64,000 nt of DNA from Usitatibacter palustris (GCF_013003985.1 NZ_CP053073.1:248001-312000); one strand, 5' to 3'. Counted from the first letter of the stretch, positions 35,222-43,333 are shown. The notes: a model not told the origin generated them from the sequence alone. Program-made: numbers and translations.

Positions 35222-35442
35222 GGACCCCTATGCGCTATGCGGTCGTAATCGAAAAGGCCCAGAACAACTACTCGGCGTATGTGCCCGATCTTCCGGGGTG
35301 CATCGCCACCGGTGGCACTGTGGCCGAGGCCCAACAGTCCATCCGTGAAGCGATCGAGCTTCATCTATCCGGCATGCGTCAGGACGGCATTCCCTTTCCG
35401 CAGCCGTCTAGCCAGGTCGACTACATAGACGTTGCAGCCTAA
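35218..35442 (+). CDS. hicB: C13: HicB-family antitoxin
   Basis: The 74-residue product has the HicB partial RNase H fold (YAVVIEKAQNNYSAYVPDLPGC, GGTVAEAQQSIREAIELHL). It has no DNA-binding C-terminal domain. ATG 35218 overlaps the toxin stop. Order is toxin first, opposite to C53. Confidence 0.92.
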   Translation: MRTPMRYAVVIEKAQNNYSAYVPDLPGCIATGGTVAEAQQSIREAIELHLSGMRQDGIPFPQPSSQVDYIDVAA

Positions 35443-35560
35443 CAACGCGTTCGAGCGGACCGTGATCCAGCGTGGGCCGCACCCTGGTTGCCAACCAACG
35501 GTTGGCTTGCTCTGCATGCGGCAAGCGGCGCATCGTGCGGCCGCTCAACGCAGTCGTTAG
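35440..35560 (+). repeat. attC13 (121 bp)
   Basis: Long branched class like attC11 and attC42. C13 ends pair over 14 bases. Confidence 0.93.
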
Positions 35561-35565
35561 CCGTC

Positions 35566-35928
35566 ATGCGCAAGTATTTGGCGTCCCTCACCATCGCAGT
35601 CGCATGCACCCCGTGTGTGCCATTCGCCTCCGAGGTCCCGCGCATTGAAATATCCGTCGCATGGGCAAATGCCACCGCAGCTCAGATCGAGCGAGACATC
35701 GCCATCCCACTCGAGGCACGGTTCAGCGGCCTGCCACGGATCACGGAAGTGCGCTATGCGGCGGCCCCGGGCTCAGTGGTCGTGCGCATTGCATTCGCTC
35801 AAACGCCAACGTGCGCCGAGGTCGAGGCTATGTCGCGGCATCTGGAAGAGGCGCGACGCACCTTTCCCAGTGCGGCCTCAGCGCCCGTGTTGGCAGTTGT
35901 CGGTGGCAAGTGCAAACATGACGGCTAA
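35566..35928 (+). CDS. C14: copy of C4 (secreted RND-porter-like domain)
   Basis: The protein and the attC are identical to C4 about 4.9 kb upstream, while the neighbours differ. The cassette was therefore duplicated as a unit. Function as discussed for C4. Confidence 0.75.
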   Translation: MRKYLASLTIAVACTPCVPFASEVPRIEISVAWANATAAQIERDIAIPLEARFSGLPRITEVRYAAAPGSVVVRIAFAQTPTCAEVEAMSRHLEEARRTFPSAASAPVLAVVGGKCKHDG

Positions 35929-36001
35929 CAACGCGTTGGAGCGGACGGGCCAGTGCGCTATGCCTCCGGCTCGCGCACCCGCCGCTCAACTTAGTCGTTA
36001 G
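35926..36001 (+). repeat. attC14 (76 bp)
   Basis: Identical to attC4, including its unusual GCTATGCCTCC tip. Confidence 0.95.
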
Positions 36002-36009
36002 ATCGCACT

Positions 36010-36423
36010 ATGCGCGGACTTCGGTGGCTTGCGATCGTCATAGGCACATTTGGTGCACTGTTGTTCGTGGTGACGCTCGTGGCGATTTATTGGCATCTTC
36101 AACTTGAGAGCTATTCCGCTAGTTCAATGTCCCCTGAGGAGGTCATCGTTCGAGATGACATTCTGGCGAGATTGTGGCTCGGCTCTCTTGTGAACGGGTT
36201 AGTGGCTCTGGCGGCAATCGCCTCCAGCATTGGACTCTTTCGTCGCAAGCGCTGGGCACCTCCTCTGTGGATCGCCGCTAGCATCTTGATGCTGGTCGCT
36301 GCCGCAGTCGCCTCGTACTATGAGCCCGATGCTTGGCGCAATCACGTTTTCGAGCTCCTCCTCGCGCTTGTGTCAGTTCCAGTGCTAGTCGTTGCATGGA
36401 GGCGAGGCGACAGTGCGATCTAA
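36010..36423 (+). CDS. C15: membrane protein
   Basis: The 137-residue product has four hydrophobic helices (about 5-30, 54-76, 82-103, 113-131). No family recognised. Stop from attC15. Confidence 0.7.
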   Translation: MRGLRWLAIVIGTFGALLFVVTLVAIYWHLQLESYSASSMSPEEVIVRDDILARLWLGSLVNGLVALAAIASSIGLFRRKRWAPPLWIAASILMLVAAAVASYYEPDAWRNHVFELLLALVSVPVLVVAWRRGDSAI

Positions 36424-36505
36424 CAACGCGTTGGAGCGGACGGGCCAGTGCGCAACGCCGGCCTGGCGGCCGTCTCGCGCACCCGCCGCTCAACTTAGTC
36501 GTTAG
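36421..36505 (+). repeat. attC15 (85 bp)
   Basis: Tip CCGGCCTGGCGGCCGT, TTAG form; the same site type as attC31 and attC43. C15 ends pair over 13 bases. Confidence 0.95.
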
Positions 36506-36517
36506 ACAGCACGGAAC

Positions 36518-36886
36518 GTGATCTCGAACTCCAAACGTCAGGGCTACGTCGCAATTGGGCTTGGCATCGTGGCGCCTATCGCTGCATACCGACTCAGCCA
36601 GATGCTCGCTCTCGGAGAAATGGGGCCAACAATTCTTGGCGTCGGCATTTTCGTTGGCCTGGCGGCCGTCGCGGGCTATCTGGCGCCAGACCGGTTCTGG
36701 GCAAGTATCCTTTTGATCTACGTCGGAGTCGCAATCGGAACCACCGTAGATGCGCTCATGAGCTCCTCAGGACGAAATCTGTTTCCCTTCGAGATAGCGT
36801 GGTGGTGGCTCGTCGGCGCGCTTCCTCTCGCAATGGGTATTCATTTGGGTCGGTCCGTGGCCAAGGAGAGGGAACGTGCTGTCTAA
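36518..36886 (+). CDS. C16: membrane protein
   Basis: GTG start 12 bases after GTTAG. The 122-residue product has four membrane helices (about 10-27, 33-53, 60-80, 92-112). No family recognised. Confidence 0.68.
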   Translation: MISNSKRQGYVAIGLGIVAPIAAYRLSQMLALGEMGPTILGVGIFVGLAAVAGYLAPDRFWASILLIYVGVAIGTTVDALMSSSGRNLFPFEIAWWWLVGALPLAMGIHLGRSVAKERERAV

Positions 36887-36959
36887 CAACGCGTTGGAGC
36901 GGACGGGCCAGTGCGCTACGCCTCCGGCTCGCGCACCCGCCGCTCAACTTAGTCGTTAG
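36884..36959 (+). repeat. attC16 (76 bp)
   Basis: Short-loop class, TTAG form. C16 ends pair over 13 bases. Confidence 0.95.
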
Positions 36960-36977
36960 GCATCATCCAATACGGCC

Positions 36978-37271
36978 GTGCCAACCACTTACATCATCGA
37001 AGACGAGCTCCATGCCGAACAAATGGGTGAATACTCGTCCTTGGCTGCGGCAGTTGCGGAGCTGGAGCGATGGAAGAGCGTGCCTTGGGACGCGGCTCCG
37101 AACTTGGCCCCGTGCACGAACTCGCACAACTGCGGACGGATGTACGAAATTATCGAGTACGACACGTCGGACAAACCGTGGAAGGAGATCCGCCGCCTTC
37201 CTGTCCTGGAGGTTTCCCGTACCGTTGTTCAGTGGCTCGACGAACTCCCAGGAGCGCGGAATGATGCCTAA
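36978..37271 (+). CDS. C17: soluble protein of unknown function
   Basis: GTG start. The 97-residue acidic product contains CTNSHNCGRMYEIIEYD, a possible metal or disulphide pair. No family recognised. Confidence 0.65.
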   Translation: MPTTYIIEDELHAEQMGEYSSLAAAVAELERWKSVPWDAAPNLAPCTNSHNCGRMYEIIEYDTSDKPWKEIRRLPVLEVSRTVVQWLDELPGARNDA

Positions 37272-37353
37272 CAACGCGTTCGAGCGGACGGGCCAGTGCG
37301 TTGCGCGGGCCTTGCGGCCCGCTCGCGCACCCGCCGCTCAACTTAGTCGTTAG
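37269..37353 (+). repeat. attC17 (85 bp)
   Basis: Tip GGGCCTTGCGGCCCGC, TTAG form. C17 ends pair over 12 bases. Confidence 0.95.
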
Positions 37354-37358
37354 GCATC

Positions 37359-37718
37359 ATGCTGACAGGCCTCGAGTATTCCATCGCTGTTGGTCCAGGG
37401 CAGATTGGCGACATCGACGCCGCCCTGTTGACGCTGAGTTCCGAGTTCGTTGAATTAAATGTCTGGCTGCCGCTTCAGGAACTCGATCGCTTGGAGTCTC
37501 GTATCCCGCTCGATCAAGGGGGCACCAAGGCGTTTCAAGCTGGCCGTTCTGCAGGCGCACCAGTGCACTGGATTCGGCAACCCACGGGCCAGTTATATAT
37601 TCTCGTCGGAGACGACGACGAAACTTGGGACTTCTCCATCATCGTCAGTCCGTCATGTGCTGCGTCGCTATTCACGGACCTTCGCATGTTCGCCGGGAGG
37701 GAGAAGCATGATGCCTAA
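37359..37718 (+). CDS. C18: soluble protein of unknown function
   Basis: The 119-residue acidic product is mixed alpha/beta (VHWIRQPTGQLYILVGDDDETWDFSI). Nearly identical to C58, whose C-terminus is altered by a frameshift. Stop from attC18. Confidence 0.7.
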   Translation: MLTGLEYSIAVGPGQIGDIDAALLTLSSEFVELNVWLPLQELDRLESRIPLDQGGTKAFQAGRSAGAPVHWIRQPTGQLYILVGDDDETWDFSIIVSPSCAASLFTDLRMFAGREKHDA

Positions 37719-37806
37719 CAACGCGTTGGAGCGGACCGTGAACCATCGCGGCGCGCTGTGTCATTGCGAATGGGCATCGTGCCCGGCCGCTCAACTCGGT
37801 CGTTAG
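37716..37806 (+). repeat. attC18 (91 bp)
   Basis: 91-bp class with TGAACCATCG...TGCGAATGGGCATCG tip, TCGG form. C18 ends pair over 15 bases. Confidence 0.94.
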
Positions 37807-37811
37807 AGTGC

Positions 37812-38078
37812 ATGCCAAGAAATATGCGCAATCTCGGGCCAAAGTCGGAGGAGATGCTCCGAAAAGCGGGCATCACCTCTCAGGCCCAACTCCGTAAGCT
37901 CGGCGCAGTGCGGGCGTTCGTGAAAGTGAAGGCCAGTGACTCCCGCGCATCGCTGAATCTCCTTTGGGCGCTCGAGGGGGCATTGAGCAACCGACCCTGG
38001 CAGGAGGTTGCGAAGCGCGATAGGTTGTCGCTTCTCTTGGCTGTGGAACAACAATCGAAGGGCGGACATGCACTCTAA
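37812..38078 (+). CDS. C19: TfoX C-terminal-domain protein
   Basis: The 88-residue product matches the C-terminal domain of TfoX/Sxy: NLGPKSEEMLRKAGITSQAQ, LRKLGAVRAFVKVKA and LLWALEGALSNRPWQEV. TfoX/Sxy activates competence genes with CRP in gammaproteobacteria. A free C-terminal domain has a helix-hairpin-helix-like fold; its effect here is unknown. Confidence 0.85.
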   Translation: MPRNMRNLGPKSEEMLRKAGITSQAQLRKLGAVRAFVKVKASDSRASLNLLWALEGALSNRPWQEVAKRDRLSLLLAVEQQSKGGHAL

Positions 38079-38166
38079 CAACGCGTTGGAGCGGACGTCC
38101 TGCAAGCTGCGCTTGCAGGGACCCTCGTCGCTGCGCTCCTCGGCCGCCGCTCAACTCGGTCGTTAG
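38076..38166 (+). repeat. attC19 (91 bp, distinct tip)
   Basis: The tip TCCTGCAAGCTGCGCTTGCAGGG is a separate perfect hairpin found only here and in attC29. C19 ends pair over 13 bases. Confidence 0.93.
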
Positions 38167-38176
38167 ATCTCAACGA

Positions 38177-38464
38177 GTGGCTTACGGGAAGAAGATCGTT
38201 CTGAATTGTCTGACCGGATACAAACCGGCGGTGGGCCAGCTCGCCGAAGCTTTCGTTCGCGATCGAGTGAAATACGTCGGCGTTGTCGGTCCGGATTGCT
38301 CCAAGATCGAGGACATCATCGATGACGCAGGCGTTGGCGACGGTTCAAGCCCGTGGTTCATTCTCACGGCGTCGCACGAAGGGGAAACCCTTGAGGACGC
38401 AATCGCCTTTGCAGAGTCGCTGAGTGACGAGTATGCCGGGGAGGTACAGATTGTTGAGATCTAA
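38177..38464 (+). CDS. C20: soluble protein of unknown function
   Basis: GTG start. The 95-residue product is an alpha/beta protein (KIVLNCLTGYKPAVGQLAEAF, YVGVVGPDCSKIEDIIDD, SPWFILTASHEGETLEDAI). No family named with confidence. Confidence 0.68.
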   Translation: MAYGKKIVLNCLTGYKPAVGQLAEAFVRDRVKYVGVVGPDCSKIEDIIDDAGVGDGSSPWFILTASHEGETLEDAIAFAESLSDEYAGEVQIVEI

Positions 38465-38546
38465 CAACGCGTTCGAACGGACGGGCCAGTGCGCAACGCT
38501 GTCCTGGCGGCCCGCTCGCGCACCCGCCGTTCAACTCGGTCGTTAG
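38462..38546 (+). repeat. attC20 (85 bp)
   Basis: Tip TGTCCTGGCGGCCCGC has one unpaired change; TCGG form. C20 ends pair over 13 bases. Confidence 0.93.
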
Positions 38547-38829
38547 ATCGCAGCCGAACATCATCACCGTGCATCCCGTGGCTCACGGAGGCAGCGTGGT
38601 TAAAGGTCACCTCAGCGCAGTCAGGGTCTCGGCGTCAGGGGCGCTTCATCAGCGCCGTCACCGCCGAAGCGCTGTCATCTGCGCAGCCAGGACGCATCGT
38701 CGCGAGCTTTGGCAGAATGCACCCATGCACACACAAGGCGGCGGTCAGCGTCCTAACTTCGCGTTCGAACGGACGGGACAGTGCGCGGCGCCTCCGGCTC
38801 GCGCACCCGCCGTTCAACGCGGGCGTTAG
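38543..38829 (+). repeat. C21: non-coding cassette, repeat family copy 1
   Basis: This roughly 283-bp cassette has no convincing gene. Five copies of the family (C21, C24, C25, C27, C37) differ by scattered changes with no codon pattern in any frame. All start GTTAGATCGCAGCC and contain AGCGCCGTCACCGCCGAAGCGCT-like palindromic text and TTTGGCA(A/G)AATG near the end. They may make an RNA or act as a regulatory spacer. Confidence 0.8.
38754..38829 (+). repeat. attC21 (76 bp, variant arms)
   Basis: Arms TAACTTCGCGTTCGAACGG and CCGTTCAACGCGGGCGTTAG differ from the main type and occur only with the non-coding family. Cassette ends pair poorly beyond GTTAG. Confidence 0.92.
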
Positions 38830-38847
38830 ACATCGGGCAGGTCAACG

Positions 38848-39084
38848 ATGGATGAGACACCGAAGGAGCTCTTCATGCGAACGCTCAAGGTCGAGCCGAG
38901 CATAGCAGGCGAGCTGGAAGCAGCGGGGTTCACTTGCCTCGACGAGGTGGCCTACGTGCCACAAGACGAGTTGCTCGAGGTCGCGAACGTTCCCGAGGCA
39001 CAGCTCCTTGAGCTTCGGCGAATGGCGCGCATTTATCTGCTGTCGGCTGAAAGTGGAGACAGCTCAGGAATGCCCGATGTCTAA
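38848..39084 (+). CDS. C22: NusA C-terminal-repeat-like protein
   Basis: The 78-residue product reads TLKVEPSIAGELEAAGFTCL, DEVAYVPQDELLEVANVPEA and LLELRRMAR, which is the acidic helix-hairpin-helix repeat of NusA (LxVDEELAxxLVEEGFxTLEEVAYVPxEELLxIxGF). In NusA this repeat contacts the RNA polymerase alpha subunit or lambda N. Here it stands alone. Stop from attC22. Confidence 0.85.
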   Translation: MDETPKELFMRTLKVEPSIAGELEAAGFTCLDEVAYVPQDELLEVANVPEAQLLELRRMARIYLLSAESGDSSGMPDV

Positions 39085-39157
39085 CAACGCGTTGGAGCGG
39101 ACGGGCCAGTGCGCGGCGCCTCCGGCTCGCGCACCCGCCGCTCAACTCGGTCGTTAG
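39082..39157 (+). repeat. attC22 (76 bp)
   Basis: Short-loop class, TCGG form. C22 ends pair over 15 bases. Confidence 0.95.
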
Positions 39158-39499
39158 ATGTCATTGGAGCGCCATCGCGAGCCTGAGGCACCCGCAAAAC
39201 GCGGCGGCGCCATCTTGGTCTGGGTCGCGGTAGCTGGCTACGTCGCACTTGTGGCATGGGACCTATACCGACGCCATACCGTTGGCGAACGAGCCCTGGA
39301 TACGCTGTTGAAGCACCTGTCCATCGAGCACCGTGCCGTGTTAATGATGGTTTCCGTTGGAATTGCGGTCGTCGTGCTTGCGGTCAGCTTGTTACGTGCC
39401 AAGGACAATCCTGCATTCAAGCTCAAGCCATTCTGGAAGGTGGCCGCGGCAGTTTCCTTGCTTATGGCTGCGTACGTGTGGGCAACCAATGACATCTAA
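39158..39499 (+). CDS. C23: copy of C10 (membrane protein)
   Basis: The product is identical to C10 over all 113 residues. ATG directly follows GTTAG. The two copies have different neighbours 5.6 kb apart. Confidence 0.72.
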   Translation: MSLERHREPEAPAKRGGAILVWVAVAGYVALVAWDLYRRHTVGERALDTLLKHLSIEHRAVLMMVSVGIAVVVLAVSLLRAKDNPAFKLKPFWKVAAAVSLLMAAYVWATNDI

Positions 39500-39572
39500 C
39501 AACGCGTTGGAGCGGACGGGCCAGTGCGCTGCGCCTCCGGCTCGCGCACCCGCCGCTCAACTTAGTCGTTAG
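39497..39572 (+). repeat. attC23 (76 bp)
   Basis: As attC10 but with the regular TTAGTCGTTAG right arm. C23 ends pair over 15 bases. Confidence 0.95.
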
Positions 39573-39855
39573 ATCGCAGCCGAACATCATCACCGTGCAT
39601 CCCGCGGCTCACGGAGGCAGCGTGGTTAAAGGGCACCTCAGCGCAGTCAGGGTCTCGGCGTCAGGGGCGCTTCATCAGCGCCGTCACCGCCGAAGCGCTC
39701 TCATCTGCGCAGCCAGGACGCATCGTCGCGAGCTTTGGCAAAATGCAGCCATGTGCACACAAGGCGGCGGTCAGCGTCCTAACTTCGCGTTCGAACGGAC
39801 GGGCCAGTGCGCGGCGCCTCCGGCTCGCGCATCCGCCGTTCAACGCGAGCGTTAG
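39569..39855 (+). repeat. C24: non-coding cassette, repeat family copy 2
   Basis: Second copy of the C21 family, directly followed by a third copy. Changes include CCCGCGG for CCCGTGG and GCCATGTGCACACA near the end. Confidence 0.8.
39780..39855 (+). repeat. attC24 (76 bp, variant arms)
   Basis: TAACTTCGCG left arm; right arm GCGAGCGTTAG. Confidence 0.92.
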
Positions 39856-40138
39856 ATCGCAGCCGAACATCATCACCGTGCATCCCGTGGCTCACGGAGG
39901 CAGCGTGGTTCAAGGTCACCTCAGCGCAGTCAGAGTCTCGGCGTCAGGGGCGCTTCCTCAGCGCCTTCACCGCCGAAGCGTTGTCATCTGCGCAGCCAGG
40001 ACGCATCGTCGCGAGCTTTGGCAAAATGAAGCCATGCACACACAAAGCGGCGGTCAGCGTCCTAACTACGCGTTCGAACGGACGGGACAGTGCGCTGCGC
40101 CTCCGGCTCGCGCACCCGCCGTTCAACGCGGGCGTTAG
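39852..40138 (+). repeat. C25: non-coding cassette, repeat family copy 3
   Basis: Tandem to C24. It carries the GCGCCTTCACCGCCGAAGCGTTG form shared with C37, so C25 and C37 are sister copies. Confidence 0.8.
40063..40138 (+). repeat. attC25 (76 bp, variant arms)
   Basis: Left arm TAACTACGCG, right arm GCGGGCGTTAG; shared with attC37. Confidence 0.92.
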
Positions 40139-40173
40139 AAGGCTAGCGAAGGTTTGTGCAGGAGACCTCTCCA

Positions 40174-40365
40174 ATGAAGCCGATCCGTTCTTACCATTGG
40201 TGGATCACCGGCTCACTTTTCGCCGTGGCAGGCGCGCTGTACCTCACTGGCTTCACGACCGGCGCAAACGCTACCGTCGTCCTGGCGATCATTGTCGAAA
40301 TGGTGGCCTGGATCTCATACGCCGCACACCCATCCAACCGTTCCGACAGCAACTCAAAGGAGTGA
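40174..40365 (+). CDS. C26: small two-helix membrane protein
   Basis: GGAGA lies 8 bases before ATG. The 63-residue product has two membrane helices (about 8-28, 33-52). It is a distant relative of C44: same length, layout and SYHWW/RKNHL start followed by VVLAIIVEMVAWI-type second helix. Confidence 0.7.
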   Translation: MKPIRSYHWWITGSLFAVAGALYLTGFTTGANATVVLAIIVEMVAWISYAAHPSNRSDSNSKE

Positions 40366-40396
40366 GCGCGTCCGTGGCTAAAGGTCTGAAGCCTTC

Positions 40397-40472
40397 TAAC
40401 AACGCGTTGGAGCGGACGGGCCAGTGCGCTGCGCCTCCGGCTCGCGCACCCGCCGCTCAACTCGGTCGTTAG
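40397..40472 (+). repeat. attC26 (76 bp)
   Basis: Short-loop class, TCGG form. C26 ends pair over 11 bases. Confidence 0.95.
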
Positions 40473-40755
40473 ATCGCAGCCGAACATCATCACCGTGCAT
40501 CCCGTGGCTCACGGAGGCAGCGTGGTCAAAGGTCACCTCAGCGCAGTCAGGGCCTCGGCGTCAGGGGCGCTTCTTCAGCGCCGTCACCGCCGAAATGCTG
40601 TCATCTGCGCAGCCAGGACGCAGCTTCGCGAGCTTTGGCAAAATGCAGCCATGTGCACACAAGGCGGCGGTCAGCGTCCTAACTTCGCGTTCGAACGGAC
40701 GGGCCAGTGCGCGGCGCCTCCGGCTCGCGCACCCGCCGTTCAACGCGGTCGTTAG
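40469..40755 (+). repeat. C27: non-coding cassette, repeat family copy 4
   Basis: Fourth copy of the C21 family; carries GAAATGCTG and GCAGCTTCGC changes. The changes fall equally on all codon positions of every frame. Confidence 0.8.
40680..40755 (+). repeat. attC27 (76 bp, variant arms)
   Basis: Left arm TAACTTCGCG; right arm GCGGTCGTTAG, intermediate between the variant and main types. Confidence 0.92.
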
Positions 40756-40763
40756 AAGGCAGC

Positions 40764-41117
40764 ATGAGGCGCCGTGCGTTCCTAACCACCGCAGCCGGAC
40801 TGTCGGCGCTCCATTTCATCGCGGCATTCACCGCACTAGGTACGGCATTCGACTCATCGATGACGCGCTTTCTTGCTAACACTGTTGAGCTTCCGGGGGC
40901 CGTCGAGAGGGTCTCGGGAGAGGTTGCACGCGTACTGTTCGAGCCGATGGACTACGCTCGCGAATTGCTCGCGATCCCAAGTAATCTCTGGTGGCCAACG
41001 GTCGTCGCAAACAGTCTCATTTGGGGCGTCGCGGGACGCTTGCATCGCATACGCCGTCATCGCGGCCAGGAAAGGCAGAGATGCTGCCTTCTAACAACGC
41101 GTTGGAGCGGACCGTGA
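40764..41117 (+). CDS. C28: membrane protein that reads into attC
   Basis: The 117-residue product has an N-terminal membrane segment (about 6-28) and a second at about 82-98. The frame misses the TAA of attC28 and ends at a TGA inside the attC left half, adding LTTRWSGP. Confidence 0.65.
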   Translation: MRRRAFLTTAAGLSALHFIAAFTALGTAFDSSMTRFLANTVELPGAVERVSGEVARVLFEPMDYARELLAIPSNLWWPTVVANSLIWGVAGRLHRIRRHRGQERQRCCLLTTRWSGP

Positions 41118-41182
41118 TCCAGCGTGGCGCGCCTCTCAGGCGCGAAGCGGCATCGTGTGCGGCCGCTCAACTCGGTCGTTAG
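41092..41182 (+). repeat. attC28 (91 bp)
   Basis: 91-bp class with GGCGCGCCTCTCAGGCGCG tip, TCGG form. C28 ends pair over 15 bases. Confidence 0.95.
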
Positions 41183-41189
41183 AGCTCAC

Positions 41190-41510
41190 GTGATCACGAA
41201 ACTGGGTACGCTAGCTCGAACACAAGCATGGAAGCTCTGTGTTGGCTTTGCCCTCCTCACCGCTGGCGGCCTTCTCCTGTTTGGAGCCGAGGTTCTGTTT
41301 TCGACACCACGCGATGGAAGGCTCATCGGTTCGCTCATCGGGCTGGTCTCGCTGATTTGGCTATCCCTTACTGTGTATTGCCCGAACTGCCATCTCCGAC
41401 TATTTTGGCGTGGCATCTCAACGAGGGGGCTGCTCGAGTGGTTTGGCTGGGTGCTGGACCTTTCCGAGTGTCCGCGATGTGGTCACAACGGGAGACAACG
41501 TGAGCCCTAA
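41190..41510 (+). CDS. C29: membrane protein with C-terminal zinc ribbon
   Basis: GTG start 8 bases after GTTAG. The 106-residue product has two membrane helices (about 15-35, 45-62) and Cys pairs CPNC and CPRC after them. The frame is open from attC28. Confidence 0.68.
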   Translation: MITKLGTLARTQAWKLCVGFALLTAGGLLLFGAEVLFSTPRDGRLIGSLIGLVSLIWLSLTVYCPNCHLRLFWRGISTRGLLEWFGWVLDLSECPRCGHNGRQREP

Positions 41511-41598
41511 CAACGCGTTGGAGCGGACGTCCTGCAAGCTGCGCTTGCAGGGACCCTCGTCGCTGCGCTCCTCGGCCGCCGCTCAACTTAGTCGTTAG
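41508..41598 (+). repeat. attC29 (91 bp, distinct tip)
   Basis: Same special tip hairpin as attC19; TTAG form. C29 ends pair over 14 bases with one mismatch. Confidence 0.93.
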
Positions 41599-41604
41599 AC
41601 AGCA

Positions 41605-41940
41605 ATGAAGCTCGTGGACGCGTTGCCGCACGTAGTGAACGACCTTAAGGGTGCGTTGCTCCAGATTGGTCGTGGCGATATCGTAGACCAGTTGGCCGAG
41701 GTGTCGGTGGAACGCTGGACGTACGACGACATGGCCGATGCCACGTACATCTACGTCGGCTCACTGCGTTCCCTCAATGAGGTGGACCTCAACATCATCG
41801 GTGGAAGGCACGGAGAAACGGTATCGCTTTACGATGAGCTGGGAATGAACATCGATCTCGACAATCACAGACGAATCGCTGGCGTGGAAATTCTCGAGGG
41901 AAGGCACATTGCTGATCAATTGGCGGCCATTGCTGTCTAA
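41605..41940 (+). CDS. C30: DUF2283-like protein
   Basis: The 111-residue product contains YDDMADATYIYVG and later NIDLDNHRRIAGVEILEG, matching the DUF2283 pattern (YDxxADxLYI ... DxdxxGrlvGIEIL). Such proteins often sit beside toxin or BrnT-like genes. Near-identical copy at C52. Confidence 0.78.
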   Translation: MKLVDALPHVVNDLKGALLQIGRGDIVDQLAEVSVERWTYDDMADATYIYVGSLRSLNEVDLNIIGGRHGETVSLYDELGMNIDLDNHRRIAGVEILEGRHIADQLAAIAV

Positions 41941-42028
41941 CAACACGTTCGAGCGGACCGTGATCCAGCGTGGCGCGCCTCTCAGGCGCGAAGCGGCACG
42001 GCGTGCGGCCGCTAAACTTAGTCGTTAG
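41938..42028 (+). repeat. attC30 (91 bp)
   Basis: Left arm TAACAACACG is shared only with attC52. The right arm has GCTAAACTTAG, one base off. C30 ends pair over 14 bases. Confidence 0.93.
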
Positions 42029-42036
42029 CCATCACA

Positions 42037-42360
42037 ATGAGCGAGCGTCGGCGATTCGTGCCAATTGGGTTGCTGATCGCGCCGCCAATTGCGATGTTGT
42101 GTGTTGCGGCGCTTATCACGGCCGTGGGAGGGCTCGAGTGGAATCTCAACGTCCATCACGTCGGGCACATGCTCCTCATGTTGGCCTTCATCGCAACAAT
42201 CGTTGTCGGGGTTATCGTTGAGGCCGTCGCTGTGTTGGACGCAGTAGTCGCAATGAGAACGACTCCTCAGCTGCGCACAACGCGCAACGTGGCCACCACG
42301 ACATGCGGTGCGTTAGTGGCCGTCGTAATGGGGGTCTACCTGGTATGGGCAACAGCATGA
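42037..42360 (+). CDS. C31: membrane protein
   Basis: The 107-residue product has three membrane helices (about 9-29, 42-68, 87-105). No family recognised. Confidence 0.68.
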   Translation: MSERRRFVPIGLLIAPPIAMLCVAALITAVGGLEWNLNVHHVGHMLLMLAFIATIVVGVIVEAVAVLDAVVAMRTTPQLRTTRNVATTTCGALVAVVMGVYLVWATA

Positions 42361-42376
42361 GAATTGGTGTGATGGC

Positions 42377-42461
42377 TAACAACGCGTTGGAGCGGACGGG
42401 CCAGTGCGCAACGCCGGCCTGGCGGCCGTCTCGCGCACCCGCCGCTCAACTCGGTCGTTAG
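42377..42461 (+). repeat. attC31 (85 bp)
   Basis: Tip CCGGCCTGGCGGCCGT, TCGG form. C31 ends pair over 13 bases. Confidence 0.95.
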
Positions 42462-42463
42462 GC

Positions 42464-42856
42464 ATGCGAATCAGCCGCACCGTGATGGCATTGGTCGCTG
42501 TTCCAGTGGTTGCCGGGGCAGCGCACGCCGCAACGCTCCTACCTCTGGTAGCTCGCACGACTAGCGGACCGACGCTTAGCGACATCGCCTTCTCCGCGGC
42601 ATTCGTGGCGGGACTCGCGCTCGTGTTTGCGGTCGTCGTCCTACTTCCACTGTCCCATCTTCTGCGAAAGGTCTCGAGTGCTCGTACAGTGGTGGTGGTC
42701 GTTGGCGCCATCATCTGGGCCGCACTCTCGTATGCTGTATTCGTCTCACTGGGGGACGCAGACCGCGCAGCAGCGTCCAGTCTCAAGTCATTGGTTGTCG
42801 GCGTGCCTGCAGTCATCGTATTCGCGGCACTCCTCGGAAGGGGGCAGCATGCCTAA
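42464..42856 (+). CDS. C32: membrane protein
   Basis: ATG only 2 bases after GTTAG. The 130-residue product has about four membrane helices (5-28, 42-64, 72-92, 108-125). Stop from attC32. Confidence 0.68.
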   Translation: MRISRTVMALVAVPVVAGAAHAATLLPLVARTTSGPTLSDIAFSAAFVAGLALVFAVVVLLPLSHLLRKVSSARTVVVVVGAIIWAALSYAVFVSLGDADRAAASSLKSLVVGVPAVIVFAALLGRGQHA

Positions 42857-42929
42857 CAACGCGTTGGAGCGGACGGGCCAGTGCGCTGCGCCTCCGGCTC
42901 GCGCACCCGCCGCTCAACTTAGTCGTTAG
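42854..42929 (+). repeat. attC32 (76 bp)
   Basis: Short-loop class, TTAG form. C32 ends pair over 11 bases. Confidence 0.95.
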
Positions 42930-42934
42930 ACGGC

Positions 42935-43243
42935 ATGGAGAACCAGCGGCGAAACAGGAGGCTGCTCACCATAGCGTTGGTCGGCGTGCCCATCGTCTTC
43001 GTTGTTCTCGGACAAATGGCGTACGGCGTATCGAAGCGCTTCGGAGGGTTCTTCCCAAACGACGCGTTCTGGCTGGGTCTCATTGGTGCCTGTGTATGTG
43101 GGGGTATCGCCGCAGTCATCGTCCAGTCTTCGTGGTCCCGCGCAAAGCGAGCCTTGGCGGCCACTGGATACACTGTCGCAATGGCTGTCGTACTCCTTCT
43201 GCTTCAGGGCGTCGTGTCATGCCTCAATGGAGACTGCATCTGA
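42935..43243 (+). CDS. C33: membrane protein
   Basis: The 102-residue product has three membrane helices (about 10-30, 44-64, 75-95) and two closing Cys (VSCLNGDC). No family recognised. Confidence 0.68.
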   Translation: MENQRRNRRLLTIALVGVPIVFVVLGQMAYGVSKRFGGFFPNDAFWLGLIGACVCGGIAAVIVQSSWSRAKRALAATGYTVAMAVVLLLLQGVVSCLNGDCI

Positions 43244-43257
43244 ATGGACATGCCGTC

Positions 43258-43333
43258 TAACAACGCGTTGGAGCGGACGGGCCAGTGCGCTGCGCCTCCG
43301 GCTCGCGCACCCGCCGCTCAACTTAGTCGTTAG
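43258..43333 (+). repeat. attC33 (76 bp)
   Basis: Short-loop class, TTAG form. C33 ends pair over 13 bases. Confidence 0.95.
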
